Counted from the first letter of the stretch, positions 1 through 10,430 are shown. The stretch: 64,000 nt of DNA from Eukaryota sp. TZLM1-RC (GCA_040285825.1 JAUPSS010000005.1:310001-374000), one strand, 5' to 3'. Notes: generated by a model from the letters alone, not told the origin. A program made the numbers and translations.

Positions 1-743
1 ACTTCACCAGAAAAAATATTAATCAAAGCTACCTGTGGACCAGTAATCACGTCATCAATCACGTCATCAACTGCCTCCTCACCACACTCAGATACTTGCG
101 GGGAAAAGGCAACTGCAATAACAGAAGTACAAGGACTTTGGGCCAATGAATTGACCACAAAAGACGAAGGAAACAGAGCAGAATCAAAAGAATAAATGAC
201 TTTTCCAGTCTTGAAATTCACCAAATTGAGAAAACAATCTCCTCCAATTATAACTTTATTTACCAAACCTGGAGGGTGAAGTAAACAAGTACCATTGGGG
301 GTAGTAGAATGGGAATGGTGAAGGGAAAAGGTTTGCTGGCGAGAGGAGGAGGGATCGTCGACAGTGGTGGAAAGTTCATAGAGGTTAAGTGTACCGTCAG
401 TAGAGTAAGAAAGGAAATGGGTGTTGAGGGAGAGTAGAGAGGCTATGTGGGCATGAGAAGAGAGGACGACAGAAGTTGTTTGAGATCCAGGTGTCCACGA
501 GTAGACAGAATTGGATATAGAAAAGACTAAAACTCGCTTCACCCATATCATGTGACTGATAGGTCCAGGAAGAGGAGGACCAGTGTAGAGTATGTGTAAT
601 CGATCTGTGGAGTAAACAATGAAGGAATGTTCAACTGCCGCAGCAATCATAGATGAGTTGCCTTGGGTATGAAGTGCCAGTGGACCAGTGGCAACAGCCC
701 CATGTGTTCGTAAAGGTGCATATAAAGCTGATGAAGCAACCAT
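1..743 (-). CDS. UTP21: UTP21/WDR36 N-terminal part (SSU processome WD40 protein), cut by the window edge
   Basis: The minus strand is open from an ATG at 741-743 to the left edge, giving about 247 residues without a stop. The product resembles the N-terminal WD40 propeller of UTP21 (WDR36), a U3 snoRNP-associated protein of the nucleolar small-subunit processome that acts in 18S rRNA maturation. Visible evidence is the family's order of blades. There is a segment with LHPPGLVNKVIIGG, then VNFKTGKVIYSF, then SPCTSVIAVAFS, which follows the LHP-LNK-LLG, WN-K-LLYTF and AP-VDVVAIG pattern of WDR36. The C-terminal half and the UTP21-specific domain would lie beyond the window. No intron is seen. 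The start is the first ATG of the open frame. A LINE-2 fragment in the same orientation ends about 215 bp upstream. Other WD40 proteins cannot be fully excluded. Confidence 0.72.
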   Translation of the reverse strand, partial: MVASSALYAPLRTHGAVATGPLALHTQGNSSMIAAAVEHSFIVYSTDRLHILYTGPPLPGPISHMIWVKRVLVFSISNSVYSWTPGSQTTSVVLSSHAHIASLLSLNTHFLSYSTDGTLNLYELSTTVDDPSSSRQQTFSLHHSHSTTPNGTCLLHPPGLVNKVIIGGDCFLNLVNFKTGKVIYSFDSALFPSSFVVNSLAQSPCTSVIAVAFSPQVSECGEEAVDDVIDDVITGPQVALINIFSGE

Positions 744-959
744 TATTGAGGATGTTCAATTTTTGTTCAACTCCACAAAACAGATGCAAAAATCTCAATT
801 AAATTCAATTGTGGTTTTCGTTTTGTGCGCATAATTATTAAATCATTCTTTCACCACACCACTTCTTCCACCAACACTGTTCTGTTTACCAACACTTGAA
901 CGAACACTATAATAAAAGATGAATCGATAATATCATGTTTTTTTTTCAAAAAAACTGGA

Positions 960-1745
960 ATATTTATTGAGATAAAAATAACCATCTAGAATTCAATATC
1001 CTCCAAACAAGCGTCACTATTACTGAACCTACTCACAGCATTACGTTCATATTCTACACCAATAGCTAAAAGTGCCTTTGAAATCATTGTTGGAATAGAC
1101 TTGAAAATGCAAAAAACAATTCTATTTAACCAGAAAGTGGAGTTCATTGTTTTACCAGACCTATTCAGTAACACTTTTTTAAAATTTTCCAAAAAGTGCA
1201 AGCCTGAAGGTCCAATATTGCCAAAAAGAGAAATTGCAAACGGCACAAACTGATATTTCACATGTTCCACTCTACCTAACTGTGCCAAAGGTTCTTCATA
1301 TTTTTTTATCTTCTTTTTTTCGGCGTTAGATAACGGCGAGTCAGCGGAATACACTAAACGAGCAGCAGAATTTTTGCAAACATCCACTGAGACAACGTCT
1401 ACAACATTGAGAACACCATCGATCCCTGGAGCTACTAAATCTGCCCTTCTTTTACCAAAGGAATCATCAGTTTGATGTGAAGACAGCTTACGTACTAGTG
1501 GCTCAATAAATGCCTCTATATTGAAACTTTTGCACATGGCATATAATTGATCACGAACTGAGTCATGAACAAGTGAGCGATAAGTTATAAAATACTTACA
1601 GTTTAAAATATGGGAAAGCGTAACAACACTCTTGCAGCGACAAATTAAATCATTTGGCAATGAACAAGGCCATAGAAAACATCTCAATCTCATTGCAGTG
1701 GTCCATTGGTGATCATTAAGTAGAAGGCCTAGTTTTGGAACTATT
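960..1745 (-). mobile_element. LINE-2 fragment: CCHC finger plus restriction-like endonuclease (3' end)
   Basis: This is a 5'-truncated non-LTR retrotransposon copy on the minus strand. The frame 986-1693 encodes 235 residues. It begins with a CxC...HxLxC finger (CRCK, then HILNC), followed by LVHDSVRDQLYAMCKS. Next comes a block with R-x-D-L-V and V-V-D-V-V-S, which has the look of the PD-(D/E)xK endonuclease found at the C-terminus of R2/NeSL-type elements. The frame stays open for about 15 codons upstream of the ATG into typical linker sequence. It is one of the least damaged copies of the family in the window but lacks the reverse transcriptase. Its 3' end (AATAAATATT) points towards UTP21. 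Confidence 0.75.
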
Positions 1746-1881
1746 AGTTATGTGGTGAGTATTAGCACTTTTAGTTACAATTTAAATCACCTCAAATACT
1801 ACCATCACTAATATTATATATTATTATATACATTATTATATAAATATTATTCAATAGTATTTACACACATTATTATCAACC

Positions 1882-2133
1882 ATGCACATTCAAAACAGTG
1901 AAGGTTCAGAAATAGGTAATTGCCCAGAAAATCTTCCTTCTCAAGAGTCCGAACCTGAATCCAAGGGAATAGGTTTCACTCATAGCAGCGTGGACGTCTT
2001 CAGACTTATCATCGTATCACACTACATTAATATGAAATTGGTCAAAATCAATGTCTGCAAGGAAGCCATGTTGACATTACAAAAGTCTTCAATGCAGTTT
2101 CAATTGGAGTTCATTAAGTTCAAAAACAACTAA
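1882..2133 (+). CDS. Short open frame of unknown nature
   Basis: An 83-codon frame starts with ATG in an AT-rich interval between a LINE fragment and the helicase gene. The first half is acidic and polar (SEGSEIG, SQESEPES) and the second half is mildly hydrophobic. No domain, repeat or resemblance to a neighbour was recognised. It could be a small gene, the first exon of a spliced gene, or chance. A TATTATATA-rich tract lies 30-80 bp upstream, which is unremarkable in this base composition. Confidence 0.2.
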   Translation: MHIQNSEGSEIGNCPENLPSQESEPESKGIGFTHSSVDVFRLIIVSHYINMKLVKINVCKEAMLTLQKSSMQFQLEFIKFKNN

Positions 2134-2982
2134 TTGTTAACAATTATCACCAATTTTAGGGTCAATAAAACAAAATTGATGTACAGAAGAAATAATTAAA
2201 CAACATTAAAACACCTCTGAAATTAGACATTTGCCTGAGTTAAGAAAGAATTGTGTTCAATAGCAATTGATGACATCTGAATAAAGAATACATTACATTT
2301 TAAATGTGTTGACAGGGTTACAACTGGTAGTCAAGATAGACGTTGATTAAAATAACCAAAAATAGTACTGGACGATAGTGTCGAATTAAAAGTTAGAATA
2401 TTGTTTAAAGTTCTCCAACTACGAGTTCTGTGGTGGATTCGTCAGCATACTGTCCACCTTCAAAACCAGAATAAGATTAAAGGTTTATTGCAAAGCACCA
2501 GAATAATCACTCAAAAATCAACATAATCAAGCAACAGTCTATTTAAATCTAGTTCTTAAGTTCTGTTGTCCAACATCCAATAACAATTAATAACTATTGA
2601 TTTGTATGAGAAAACTAATGTAACTTTGAGGTTGAGAAGTTTACTGAAATCAACACAAAAAAACCTTATTTATTCCTTAGAAACGGTAAATAAAAAACAA
2701 ATCACGTAAAACAAAAATGTATTTTCATTTGATAATCAAACAGTACAATACTTTTCATGTTATTGCTACTCGACTATAGTAATAATTTTCAGTCCATGAT
2801 CGAGGTAGAGTCTCAAGTATTTTCATAGAATACCGTGATCATAATTAAACATTAAAGTAATCACTTGTCCAGTGTATTTATAGATAAAAACAAATCCAAA
2901 AAAACAAATAAAATTCTATCTCACACACAAAAATAGCTGAGAAATTGCTGAAATTCCAATTTAGGTTAAGTAATTAAATAAT
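2134..2982. other. AT-rich spacer downstream of the helicase gene
   Basis: I see no coding region, repeat or mobile element here. The interval is AT-rich, with several AATAAA and ATTAAA tracts near 2163-2200 and 2875-2900. The latter may act as polyadenylation signals for the minus-strand helicase gene. Confidence 0.5.
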
Positions 2983-4167
2983 TTAAATCAAAGAAGACAC
3001 ATCAGCAGGAAGTTCCTCAATCGAACACCCATAAAACTGTTCAATATCCTTAATTAAACCCAAATCATCATTAGTTGCTAAATTTATCGCCAACCCTTTC
3101 CTTCCATATCTTCCACTCCTACCAATTCTGTGAAGATAAGTTTCCCTGGACGAAGGAACATCAAAGTTGATGACAACCGAAACCTGGGAAACGTCAATTC
3201 CTCTTGCAATAATATCAGTTGCAATCAGAATTCTGACTTCCCCAGACCTGAAACGTGACATGACGTCATCACGGTCAGCTTGCCGCATATCACCACCTCT
3301 GATTAAGGCAACTGTAAAATTATTTTCTTTTAACCTATTAGATAACCAATCAGCCTTTTTCCTTGAATTAACGAAAATCACAGCCTGAATAATGGAAACA
3401 GTCTCGTAGAGGTCACATAAAGTGTCAAACTTCCATTCTTCCTTGTCAACAGCTACATAATATTGTCTAATAAAGCTCAACGTGAGCTCATCTCGTTGAA
3501 CTAAAATTTTGACGGGATTGGTCATGAAATTTTCGGTAATCTCTAGCACTTCAGGTGGTAAAGTCGCCGAAACTAAAACTACTTGAACATTACTGGGAAG
3601 ATACTTATACAGATCATACAAATCTTCTTTAAACCCAGCAGAAAGCATTTCATCAGCTTCATCTAAAATCAAACACTTGATATTTCTAGTTCGTAAAATA
3701 TTCTTCTTGACAAAGTCTAGCACCCTTCCTGGGGTACCAGAAACGACTTGACATCCATTGTCAACTTTCTTAATGTCTTCCCTCGTGGACTGTCCACCCC
3801 TGAGACAAACAGAGGTCACATGGAGGTACTCGGAAAAGGAAGTAACATTTGAGTGAATTTGTTGGGAAAGTTCTCTGGTTGGGGCGATTATCATGATCTG
3901 GGGTTCATTAGAGCTTCTATCCACCATTTGAAGGGAGGCAATTGAGAACATTGTTGTTTTACCAGTTCCAGATTGAGCTTGGGCAATGACATGTTTTTTT
4001 GAGAGGATGGGTACCAATGCACGCTGTTGAATGGCAGAAGGTCTTCTGATTTCAAAAGCATATATACCTCGAAGTAGTTCTTGAGAAACACCCATTGATT
4101 GAAAGGTGTTGTAAACCTTGATTCCTGAAGAAGTGGACCACCTATTTTGTGGATGAAGTCCAGACAT
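2983..4167 (-). CDS. EIF4A3: DEAD-box RNA helicase, eIF4A/eIF4A3 type
   Basis: The 394-residue product has the normal length of eIF4A-family helicases, ATP-dependent RNA unwinding enzymes. All signature motifs are present in order: Q motif (RPSAIQQRA), Walker A AQSGTGKT, PTREL, GG, TPGR, DEAD, SAT, and HRIGRSGRYGRKG. The EEWKFDTLCDLYETV segment and the GRSGRYGRKG form favour the eIF4A3 (FAL1, exon-junction/nuclear) branch over translation factor eIF4A1. The split is not certain from inspection. A one-residue insertion occurs in the usual HGDM motif (RGGDM). No intron is seen. The ATG at 4165-4167 is the first in frame and matches family starts. A Fanzor relic ends 70 bp upstream on the same strand. 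Confidence 0.93.
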   Translation of the reverse strand: MSGLHPQNRWSTSSGIKVYNTFQSMGVSQELLRGIYAFEIRRPSAIQQRALVPILSKKHVIAQAQSGTGKTTMFSIASLQMVDRSSNEPQIMIIAPTRELSQQIHSNVTSFSEYLHVTSVCLRGGQSTREDIKKVDNGCQVVSGTPGRVLDFVKKNILRTRNIKCLILDEADEMLSAGFKEDLYDLYKYLPSNVQVVLVSATLPPEVLEITENFMTNPVKILVQRDELTLSFIRQYYVAVDKEEWKFDTLCDLYETVSIIQAVIFVNSRKKADWLSNRLKENNFTVALIRGGDMRQADRDDVMSRFRSGEVRILIATDIIARGIDVSQVSVVINFDVPSSRETYLHRIGRSGRYGRKGLAINLATNDDLGLIKDIEQFYGCSIEELPADVSSLI

Positions 4168-4237
4168 CGGCTAATAGGACAAAAATGTCAAATAGTAGTA
4201 ACACGTTGAGATTATTGGAAGATGAAGATGAAATGAA

Positions 4238-5640
4238 TCAAGTTGATATTTTCAAAACTTGAGGACTTTCATTTCCTTTAAGATACTGATCCACAACATG
4301 AATCATATCAAGAACAACATTGACATTACGATTCCATAGACATCCACACTTCTTGCAAATGAGTTATCCATGTCTAAGGACCTTTGGAGTCTTTGCTCTC
4401 CTGTAAGGTCTTGGGTTAGGTACTCAATGTTTCTTTATATTTTCGCCTTTTTCCCCCTCGAGTACACATACATGACATTTACAACTCGTTCTATATCCCT
4501 GCACAGTTGTAGACGGAAGTGACGTTTTTTAAACATCTTTCGATAACCAACAATCTTTGTAGGTGCTTGATGTTTAAAATTGGTTTGATAATGGGAATTC
4601 TTCATGATGTAGAGTTTTTTTTGAAAATTGTTTTAGTTGTTCTTCCCACTCCTTTTCAGTTTTGTTTTGATTAGTCCATGATTCTTTGACATCCTTCAGA
4701 ATTTTTGATGGTCTTTGTTCAGAGTTTGTCTTCTTCTTTGAGGAGCAGTGAGCCTCTTGAAAGTATATTCCTTTAGTTTTGTTTTCTTGTTTTCATTTGG
4801 AGGAGGAGGATTTTGTTTTGGCCCGAAGTCTAGAATCTTTTGTTTTGCCTTTTTGTCTTTTTCCATTCTGTTAATAAAACCACTATTCCTTTTTTTTGTT
4901 TTCTTCATGACGCTATTCGTCCCATTCTAATCTGCAATCTGTTGGAATTTGGGCAATTTAATTTCGTTTCCCAGCCATCAATTGGTCTCTAATGCCATGG
5001 TCTTTTACTGTGTGAAGGTATTATTTATCAGCTCATCTCGTGGAAGATCACTCAAGTACGGATCTTTTTCACCATTTTCGAACTTCTTAAGATGACCCTC
5101 CCCAGCTGTATCTTTTCTTATAAGGCAACTGACACCATCAGTCCTTATAGAAAAATTTAAGCAATAATCTTTCTGTTGGAAAATTCTTTTACCCGTCCGC
5201 TTTATCCATTTCCAATATTGATGTTGGAAGTTTTCTGAATTTCCACCCAGTAGCTCTTCAGAAATTCTCCGGTAATTTGATTCATCTGAGATTAAAATTC
5301 TGTAAATTGCCTGGGTATTCCAGAAAGCATGCCCAGGTATCTCAGTGGTTAGAAGTGGAAATAAATTATGATTAAAATGATCATTATTTGAGAAGGAATT
5401 ATTTTTCAAAAAAATTAATTCCCTTGAACAAAAATAAACATGAAATCAGGCATTCTAGTGGGTCGTCATTAAAAAAGTAATTTACTCTTTGAATTTCATC
5501 TAAATTAGGTAAAAATAAGTATAAATTTCGATGTAAAAACATAATTCTTGGAGAAAACAGTTCTTTAAGGCTGTCAATAATCACAACATGATCCGGTAGA
5601 GTCAATTTAAGCTGATAAAAGATATTGAATAACAAAAAGT
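4238..5640 (-). pseudogene. Fanzor (TnpB-like RNA-guided nuclease) relic F1
   Basis: Fanzor proteins are eukaryotic relatives of transposon TnpB, which uses an RNA guide to cut DNA. In several broken frames on the minus strand the family's landmarks appear in order. These are FPLLTTEIPGHAFWNTQAI (about 5335-5280), the SIRTDGVSC block (about 5130), a RuvC-I-like D-H-G-I-R-D where D-P-G is usual (about 4990), and the basic EYTFKRLTAPQRRRQT block (about 4745-4780). A Y-R-T-S-C-K-C-H-V-C zinc half follows (about 4480), then NPRPYRRA, and finally C-K-K-C-G-C-L-W-N-R-N (about 4330). The frame ends at 4238. At least three frameshifts and several stops show it is dead, and the RuvC-III aspartate after W-N-R is N. 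The 3' end lies 70 bp before the helicase ATG, in the same direction. The N-terminal limit near 5640 is uncertain. Confidence 0.75.
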
Positions 5641-5946
5641 GAGGATGAATCGAAGGATAAACAACACTATGTAAAGGTTGAAATATTCTAAATTCTATAC
5701 ATCTTATTTATAAAATCCAGCTACTCAACCATCTGCTTTCATATTACATTTTGTTATAGATTTTGTTATCATATTCATTTAAAACATTCGTACTTAAGTT
5801 CACAACCTTCATAATAATCTTCGTAAAATAACCAATAAAGTTCGCCTTTTATACTGAACTGATTATTAGTTTTTAATGCCTTTTACTCCATCACCATTGT
5901 TCAACGTATATTTCACCAAAACGGAAATCTACTACTTCTACAACTA
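5641..5946. other. Spacer between two diverging Fanzor relics
   Basis: About 300 bp of AT-rich sequence separates F1 (-) from F2 (+). I see no open frame or terminal repeat. It may hold degraded 5' ends of either element. Confidence 0.35.
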
Positions 5947-6256
5947 TGAAACGTATAACATCTAGAGGTAGAGCTCTTCAAAATTCAAGAACTTCAACAA
6001 AATTGGAATCTGAATAGGCCAATGTCAAACTAGTCCCATGCCACGGACTGCTACACTGTCAAAACAGTGAATGTGGCGTCTATTGGGATAGGGATGTAAA
6101 CAGTGCTGTAAAAAGGTACATGATTACGTGCTCTCACATTCATGATAATTGTAGACCAGTGGTACTGCAACGATCAGAGAGTGGGAAAGAATGTTTAAAG
6201 TATCAGTTTTAAGATTCAGTACCATGGATTGAAACGTACATATTTTGAGATACCAA
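5947..6256 (+). pseudogene. Fanzor relic F2: C-terminal Zn-ribbon/RuvC-III end only
   Basis: The frame from an ATG at 5947 to a TAA at 6210-6212 contains one internal TAG and encodes the family's C-terminus. It reads C-H-G-L-L-H-C-Q-N-S-E-C-G-V-Y-W-D-R-D-V-N-S-A, that is the HGLLxC...C...WxRDVNxA Zn-ribbon with the RuvC-III aspartate kept, followed by N-C-R-P-V-V-x-Q-R. From 5978 to 6256 the DNA is closely similar, by eye nearly 90 percent, to the reverse strand of 58847-59120. Similarity ends abruptly at TTTGAGATACCA, probably the element boundary. The stop lies 100 bp and the shared boundary 56 bp upstream of the RBBP6 start codon, same strand. No N-terminal Fanzor sequence is left here. 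Confidence 0.72.
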
Positions 6257-6312
6257 AAAAGATATTCTCGTTCTCTTAGTTTCTTCTCTTCCTCTGGGCC
6301 CCATCTCTCTAC

Positions 6313-8119
6313 ATGCCTTCTATTCACTACAAGGCCAAGTCCAGTCGCAATTATGAATCTTTGTCTTTTGAGGGAAATTCACTTACTCTCGCCGACTTCA
6401 AGGATAGAGTTATAAAAGAGAAGAAGTACAGAAATGTAGACCTCTCAGTTACCGACTCTGTTACTGGTCACGGTATGTTATACCACCTCTCATCTCATTC
6501 AAGAATACACCGACCCTGACCATCACCTCCCAAAGAACTCTTCCGTCATAATTCGTCGTGTCCCCCTCATTTTCTCTGCTGAACCCACCCCTTCCGCTGA
6601 ACCCTCAAAGAAAGCTGAACAATCCCAAGGAGAACAACAGAAACCCGTAGATTTCACAGCTCCTCTCTCCACAACCACTTCTTCCTCCTCTTTTACCCGC
6701 AAGACACTCCTTCCCCATATGAAGCTGGAATCTCAACAACCAATGGATGAAAAGTCGCGTCTACTATCCATGATGGAATCCACACAACGAAAGCCCTCTG
6801 ACTCACAGACCCTTAAGCAAAGCATGCTCTCAAAACCCCCACCCCCAAACTATAAGTGTTATAGATGTAATGTTGGAGGTCATTGGATCCAGCATTGTCC
6901 TGCCTCGAAAGACCCTGAACATCAACAGAAAGTTCAACCAAAGGCTCCTACTGGTATACCCAGAAACTTTCTCAAACGAGCAGAAGATGAAGTTGGAGAG
7001 TCTGCTATCGTAGACCAGGGTGTAGAAGACCGTCATGCAGGTTATAGGCTTCCCACTGGTGGGTTAGCAGTTCTTCAGCCTAATGAAGATCAATTTCAAC
7101 GATTTTTAGGTAAGAAACAAACAATAAACAATTTTCCAATTGCACCTCAATCTAATGTTGTACCTGAATCATTAGAAGAATACAAGGACGTTCCCTCTGA
7201 ACTTGCTTGTGTGGTATGCACAAGGCTAATGAATAACCCAGTAGCTGTTCAGTGTTGTGGACACTCTTTTTGTGTATTGTGTATTACCAAAACTATACAA
7301 AATGATCCAAATAGGCGATGTCCTGTCTGTAGAAGAGGCAATGTATCTGAATCATCATTCTTTCCCAATAGATCCCTTGCTAATTTCATTGAGAAATTCA
7401 AGCAAGATAATCGAGCTAATGTGATAACTTCCACTGCTCCTGCTGCTGAACCTGAAGTCTCTCCTTCAATGCCATTGGAACAAGAGTATGAATATGTGTC
7501 CACCATTGTACAAGCCATGATTAGCAGGAACCATGTAGAATTACCTTTGGAAGAACTTCCTGAAGATCAACTTGATTCATTATTACATCTTTTGTTATCT
7601 GATTGTATTCGTGCTGCTCGTGTAGCATTGATTAGTGCTGGTTTTCAGTTGGATGACCCTTCCCGTCCTATTCTATTGAAAGATTTACCGTTGCACTCTA
7701 AATTAGTTGAGCTGGTTAAACAACATCGTATAAATGCTATTGATAAAATAAAAAAGCAACAAGAGAATCTTGAACTTGAACAACAACGTCTTGCAGAAGA
7801 AGAACGCCAACGCGAACTTCGTAACAAAGAACAACAACAAAGAGAACAGCAACGTCAAGAAGAACTTGAACGAGTTGAACGTATACGACAACGCGAAGCC
7901 ATGGACGTCGGATACAGACGAAGGGAGGAAGACCACTTTGCTGAGCCATCACCCAAGAGATATCGCTCTGATGATGTTTACTCTCCTGCAAGAGACCATC
8001 GTCCTGATTGGCGGGAAATCCCCCGTTACTCGGTGTATAGAAGACGCTTTGAAGATCGTTATGAACGAGATTCACACTCAAGAGACAGATATGACCATCA
8101 TTCATACAGACGCTATTAG
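6313..8119 (+). CDS. RBBP6: RBBP6/Mpe1-type protein (DWNN, zinc knuckle, RING), one 31-nt intron
   Basis: Two exons, 6313-6472 and 6504-8119, give about 591 residues. RBBP6/Mpe1 is a RING E3-like subunit of the mRNA 3'-end cleavage and polyadenylation factor. Residues 1-75 are a ubiquitin-like DWNN domain (begins MPSIHYKAKSS; EYTDPDHHLPKNSSVIIRR follows the splice). A CCHC zinc knuckle lies at about 172-185 and a RING at about 289-329 (C-x2-C ... CGHSFC-x2-C ... CPVC). The tail is a Glu/Arg-rich coiled coil ending in an Arg/Tyr/Ser-rich segment. Length is nearer yeast Mpe1 (441) than human RBBP6 (about 1,790). Without splicing the DWNN domain would stop at 6519. The ATG at 6313 is the only start giving the full DWNN domain. 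A Fanzor 3' end lies just upstream. Confidence 0.93.
6473..6503 (+). other. 31-nt spliceosomal intron in the RBBP6 gene
   Basis: The sequence begins GTATGT and ends TTCAAG. Removing these 31 bases joins codon 54 (G|AA) and restores the conserved DWNN continuation E-Y-T-D-P. Retaining it shifts frame and terminates translation at 6519. The length is not a multiple of three. Confidence 0.88.
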
Positions 8120-8242
8120 TCTTTTTGTTCATTTTATACATTTTAAATGTTTTTGTTAAAAATAAACACTTTTATTTTTCAAATACAATTAATCCCATTC
8201 ACAGGACACTTATTCCGTTGTTATAGACAATAACTGTCAATC

Positions 8243-9190
8243 ATGATAACGTCTCCCACTGCATCACAACTTCGTCTCACAGATCATAACATTCGTGAAT
8301 ATTGTGAAATCCCTCCAGAGGTGGACTCTTTCCACATCACATCGCTAGCTCTTAATCATGAAATGGGACGTCCAAAGATACAATCTATAGGGAACTCGCT
8401 TGTACACTTCTCTAATCTTCTATCCTTGGATCTCTCCAGAAACGTCATCTCATCTCTCTCTGGTCTCGAACCCTGCACGAAACTCCAACACCTAAATCTC
8501 TACTACAACAAGATCTCCTCTCTTGATGAAATATCAAAACTCCGAAAGAACACTCGTCTGCAGTCCCTTGACCTCAGACTTAATCCCATCTGTCGGCTGA
8601 TACCCAACTACAGAATAGAAGTCCTCCTGCGCATTCCTTGGTTATCATCCCTGGATAGTAGAACAGTTGAGGAGGACGAACGTCGTGAGCTCAACCTTGA
8701 CCCCATACCTTCCCCAGACTCTCTATCTGCAAGTACGGATAAAGAAGTAGAGGGACAACAAGATGAACAAGATCTTAACCAATCTTTCTCCAGCCCAGAA
8801 CCATCTCCTCGATTGTCCCCGGTAGCTTCCAGTGTGCAGGAGTGTACAGAGTCGCTGTTACTTTTGTTTGATAAGATTGGCTTGGGTATTGCAAAGGGAA
8901 AACAATCTGCATTGAAAAATGCTCTTGTTGAACTCTTGGAACCAGTTGTTAAAACTTCCTTTGATGAAGGTGTCCGTAGTGTGAGGGAAGGTTCCTCCAT
9001 GGTTGCCTACAAGGAAGATAATGATGAGGAGAGGAAAATGTTGAAGGAGAGTCATCAGGCTTTGATTGCTAGTAATGCAGAGCTCTTAAGTGAGATAAAG
9101 TCATTGAGACAACGAGAGGAGGAGCTTACGGCTGCTTGGGAAGAAAAGTTCAACGAGTTGAGGGAACAGTTCAGTGAAATCGTTCCGTAA
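8243..9190 (+). CDS. CEP72: CEP72-like leucine-rich-repeat centrosomal protein
   Basis: The 315-residue product has an N-terminal LRR domain (about residues 30-140) and a C-terminal coiled coil (about 255-312). The LRR segment follows CEP72/LRRC36 closely: IQSIGNSLVHFSNLLSLDLS, then LQHLNLYYNKISSL, then LDLRLNPICRLIPNYR and the LRR-cap-like LSSLDSRTVEEDERR. CEP72 sits at centriolar satellites and helps organise the centrosome and cilium, so the cell probably has basal bodies. The middle (about 170-200) is a low-complexity Ser/Pro/Asp region. Human CEP72 is about twice as long, so orthology is likely but not proven. The gene starts 123 bp after RBBP6 on the same strand. Confidence 0.72.
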   Translation: MITSPTASQLRLTDHNIREYCEIPPEVDSFHITSLALNHEMGRPKIQSIGNSLVHFSNLLSLDLSRNVISSLSGLEPCTKLQHLNLYYNKISSLDEISKLRKNTRLQSLDLRLNPICRLIPNYRIEVLLRIPWLSSLDSRTVEEDERRELNLDPIPSPDSLSASTDKEVEGQQDEQDLNQSFSSPEPSPRLSPVASSVQECTESLLLLFDKIGLGIAKGKQSALKNALVELLEPVVKTSFDEGVRSVREGSSMVAYKEDNDEERKMLKESHQALIASNAELLSEIKSLRQREEELTAAWEEKFNELREQFSEIVP

Positions 9191-9659
9191 TGTTCTATTT
9201 GTACTTTAATATTATTTTCATCTTTATTTAAATTTTTATCTTTTTATTTTTCTTTCTCGTTATTTTCATTTGTGTTTTTAGGCACATTTATTGTATAAAT
9301 AATTTTTTCTGTTGGACTATGAAAATTATTGTGTCATTTTATCGCTTTTTTTACTAGTTACTTTTTAAAACTTTTTTAACAGATGATAGTGGTAATAATC
9401 TAATTGGCATCAGGACCATTAGTTTCTCTTTTGATTGATGAAATCGACTGGTAGAAGTAATTCTAGTTTGACCTACTGGTTGGATTCACGACCTCAACTT
9501 ACAACTTACTTTTATTCAAACCTGGGAATGACAACTACTTCCGTTTGTCGTGACATCAACATTTTATTGGTGTATATTATATAGATTATAATTTAATTAT
9601 TGAATAAAATTCAAAGGGGTTGATTGTCATGACGTCATGATCAGATATGCGTTTTTTAA
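9191..9659. other. Spacer between the CEP72-like gene and the hAT-like element
   Basis: T-rich sequence downstream of the CEP72-like gene with no open frame or repeat that I can recognise. Confidence 0.45.
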
Positions 9660-9667
9660 CTTTTGAC

Positions 9668-10281
9668 TAGTGTTGTCAAATGACTTAAGTCAAGAGAATT
9701 GACTTGGAAATTGCCAAGTCGACATGCGAAAAATGCCTCAAATTGAAAAACGATTTGGTGTGTCTTTTCATCAAAATACAGGTGCTCATGCTAGATTAAC
9801 ATCAATTTATTGATAAACCACATATACTGCTGCATTCTCGGAACAGTGTTTACAGACATTCAGTTTGAGTGCATCCATTCCTTCTTGTTTAAAGGTGCAT
9901 TCGTCAAAGTGGTCATAGGCACCTGATCTTTTCTGCTTGCGAGGTGGACTCAGTATTGTTCTCAAGTCATCAGGGGGAGAAGAAAGAGAGAAGCAAGAAA
10001 GAAGACTTCCACTACTTTTGATTTTGTTTAAGTTTATTCTTGTTCCTGGTGTTCATGAGAACGCCGTTTTGTATTCTGTGCAAGTTTGTAAAGCTATTTA
10101 ATACAATAGTTATTAAAATAGTATTTATTGAAACAATACATTTTTCCTTAAATTTACATTTTTGTAATGTAACAAATTCGAAAACAACGACAATTTAAGT
10201 CGACCTGACTTCCACTCGAGTCAAATGAGAAAAACTGACTTGACTTGAGATCGACTTGGCTCAAGTCATTTGACAACATTA
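9668..10281 (-). mobile_element. hAT-superfamily DNA transposon remnant (614 bp, terminal inverted repeats, 8-bp target duplication)
   Basis: The left end TAGTGTTGTCAAATGACTT is matched in inverted orientation by the right end (TAATGTTGTCAAATGACTT on the minus strand), and similarity continues for several more bases. Both sides carry the perfect 8-bp duplication CTTTTGAC (9660-9667 and 10282-10289). An 8-bp duplication and a TAGTGTTG-like terminus are hallmarks of hAT elements. On the minus strand, sequence around 9750-9930 resembles a BED zinc finger: Y-D-H-F followed by C-K-H-C, and after an interruption L-M-K-R-H. This is probably the start of a transposase gene. The remaining transposase is absent, so the copy is non-autonomous. 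Confidence 0.85.
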
Positions 10282-10324
10282 CTTTTGACACCAAATGAAT
10301 TTCGTTGTTGTTTTGTTTTAGAAT

Positions 10325-10430
10325 TTTTTAATGAACTACAACCCTTAATCAAAATAAATCAGAACTAATGGGACTAAAAATCAATTAACCAAGATTTCCT
10401 CTACACAATCCTTGTTTTGTCGAGTGTTAA
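10325..10430 (-). mobile_element. LINE-1 3'-terminal fragment
   Basis: About 100 bp match the reverse complement of the last codons and 3' tail of the LINE-1 family, as seen at 47060-47180: CTAATGGGACT, then ACCAAGATTTCCTCTACA. It lies 107 bp upstream of the IPT-repeat gene in opposite orientation, just beyond the hAT-like element. No coding capacity remains. Confidence 0.6.

Noticed and set aside
4748-4930. Hydrophobic 60-codon plus-strand frame rich in Phe and Leu
   Set aside because: It is the antisense of the Lys-rich segment of Fanzor relic F1. The composition is a by-product of that.
7737-8141. Two long antisense or shifted frames over the RBBP6 C-terminus
   Set aside because: They overlap the clearly coding coiled-coil tail. 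Repetitive CAA/GAA codons keep other frames open.
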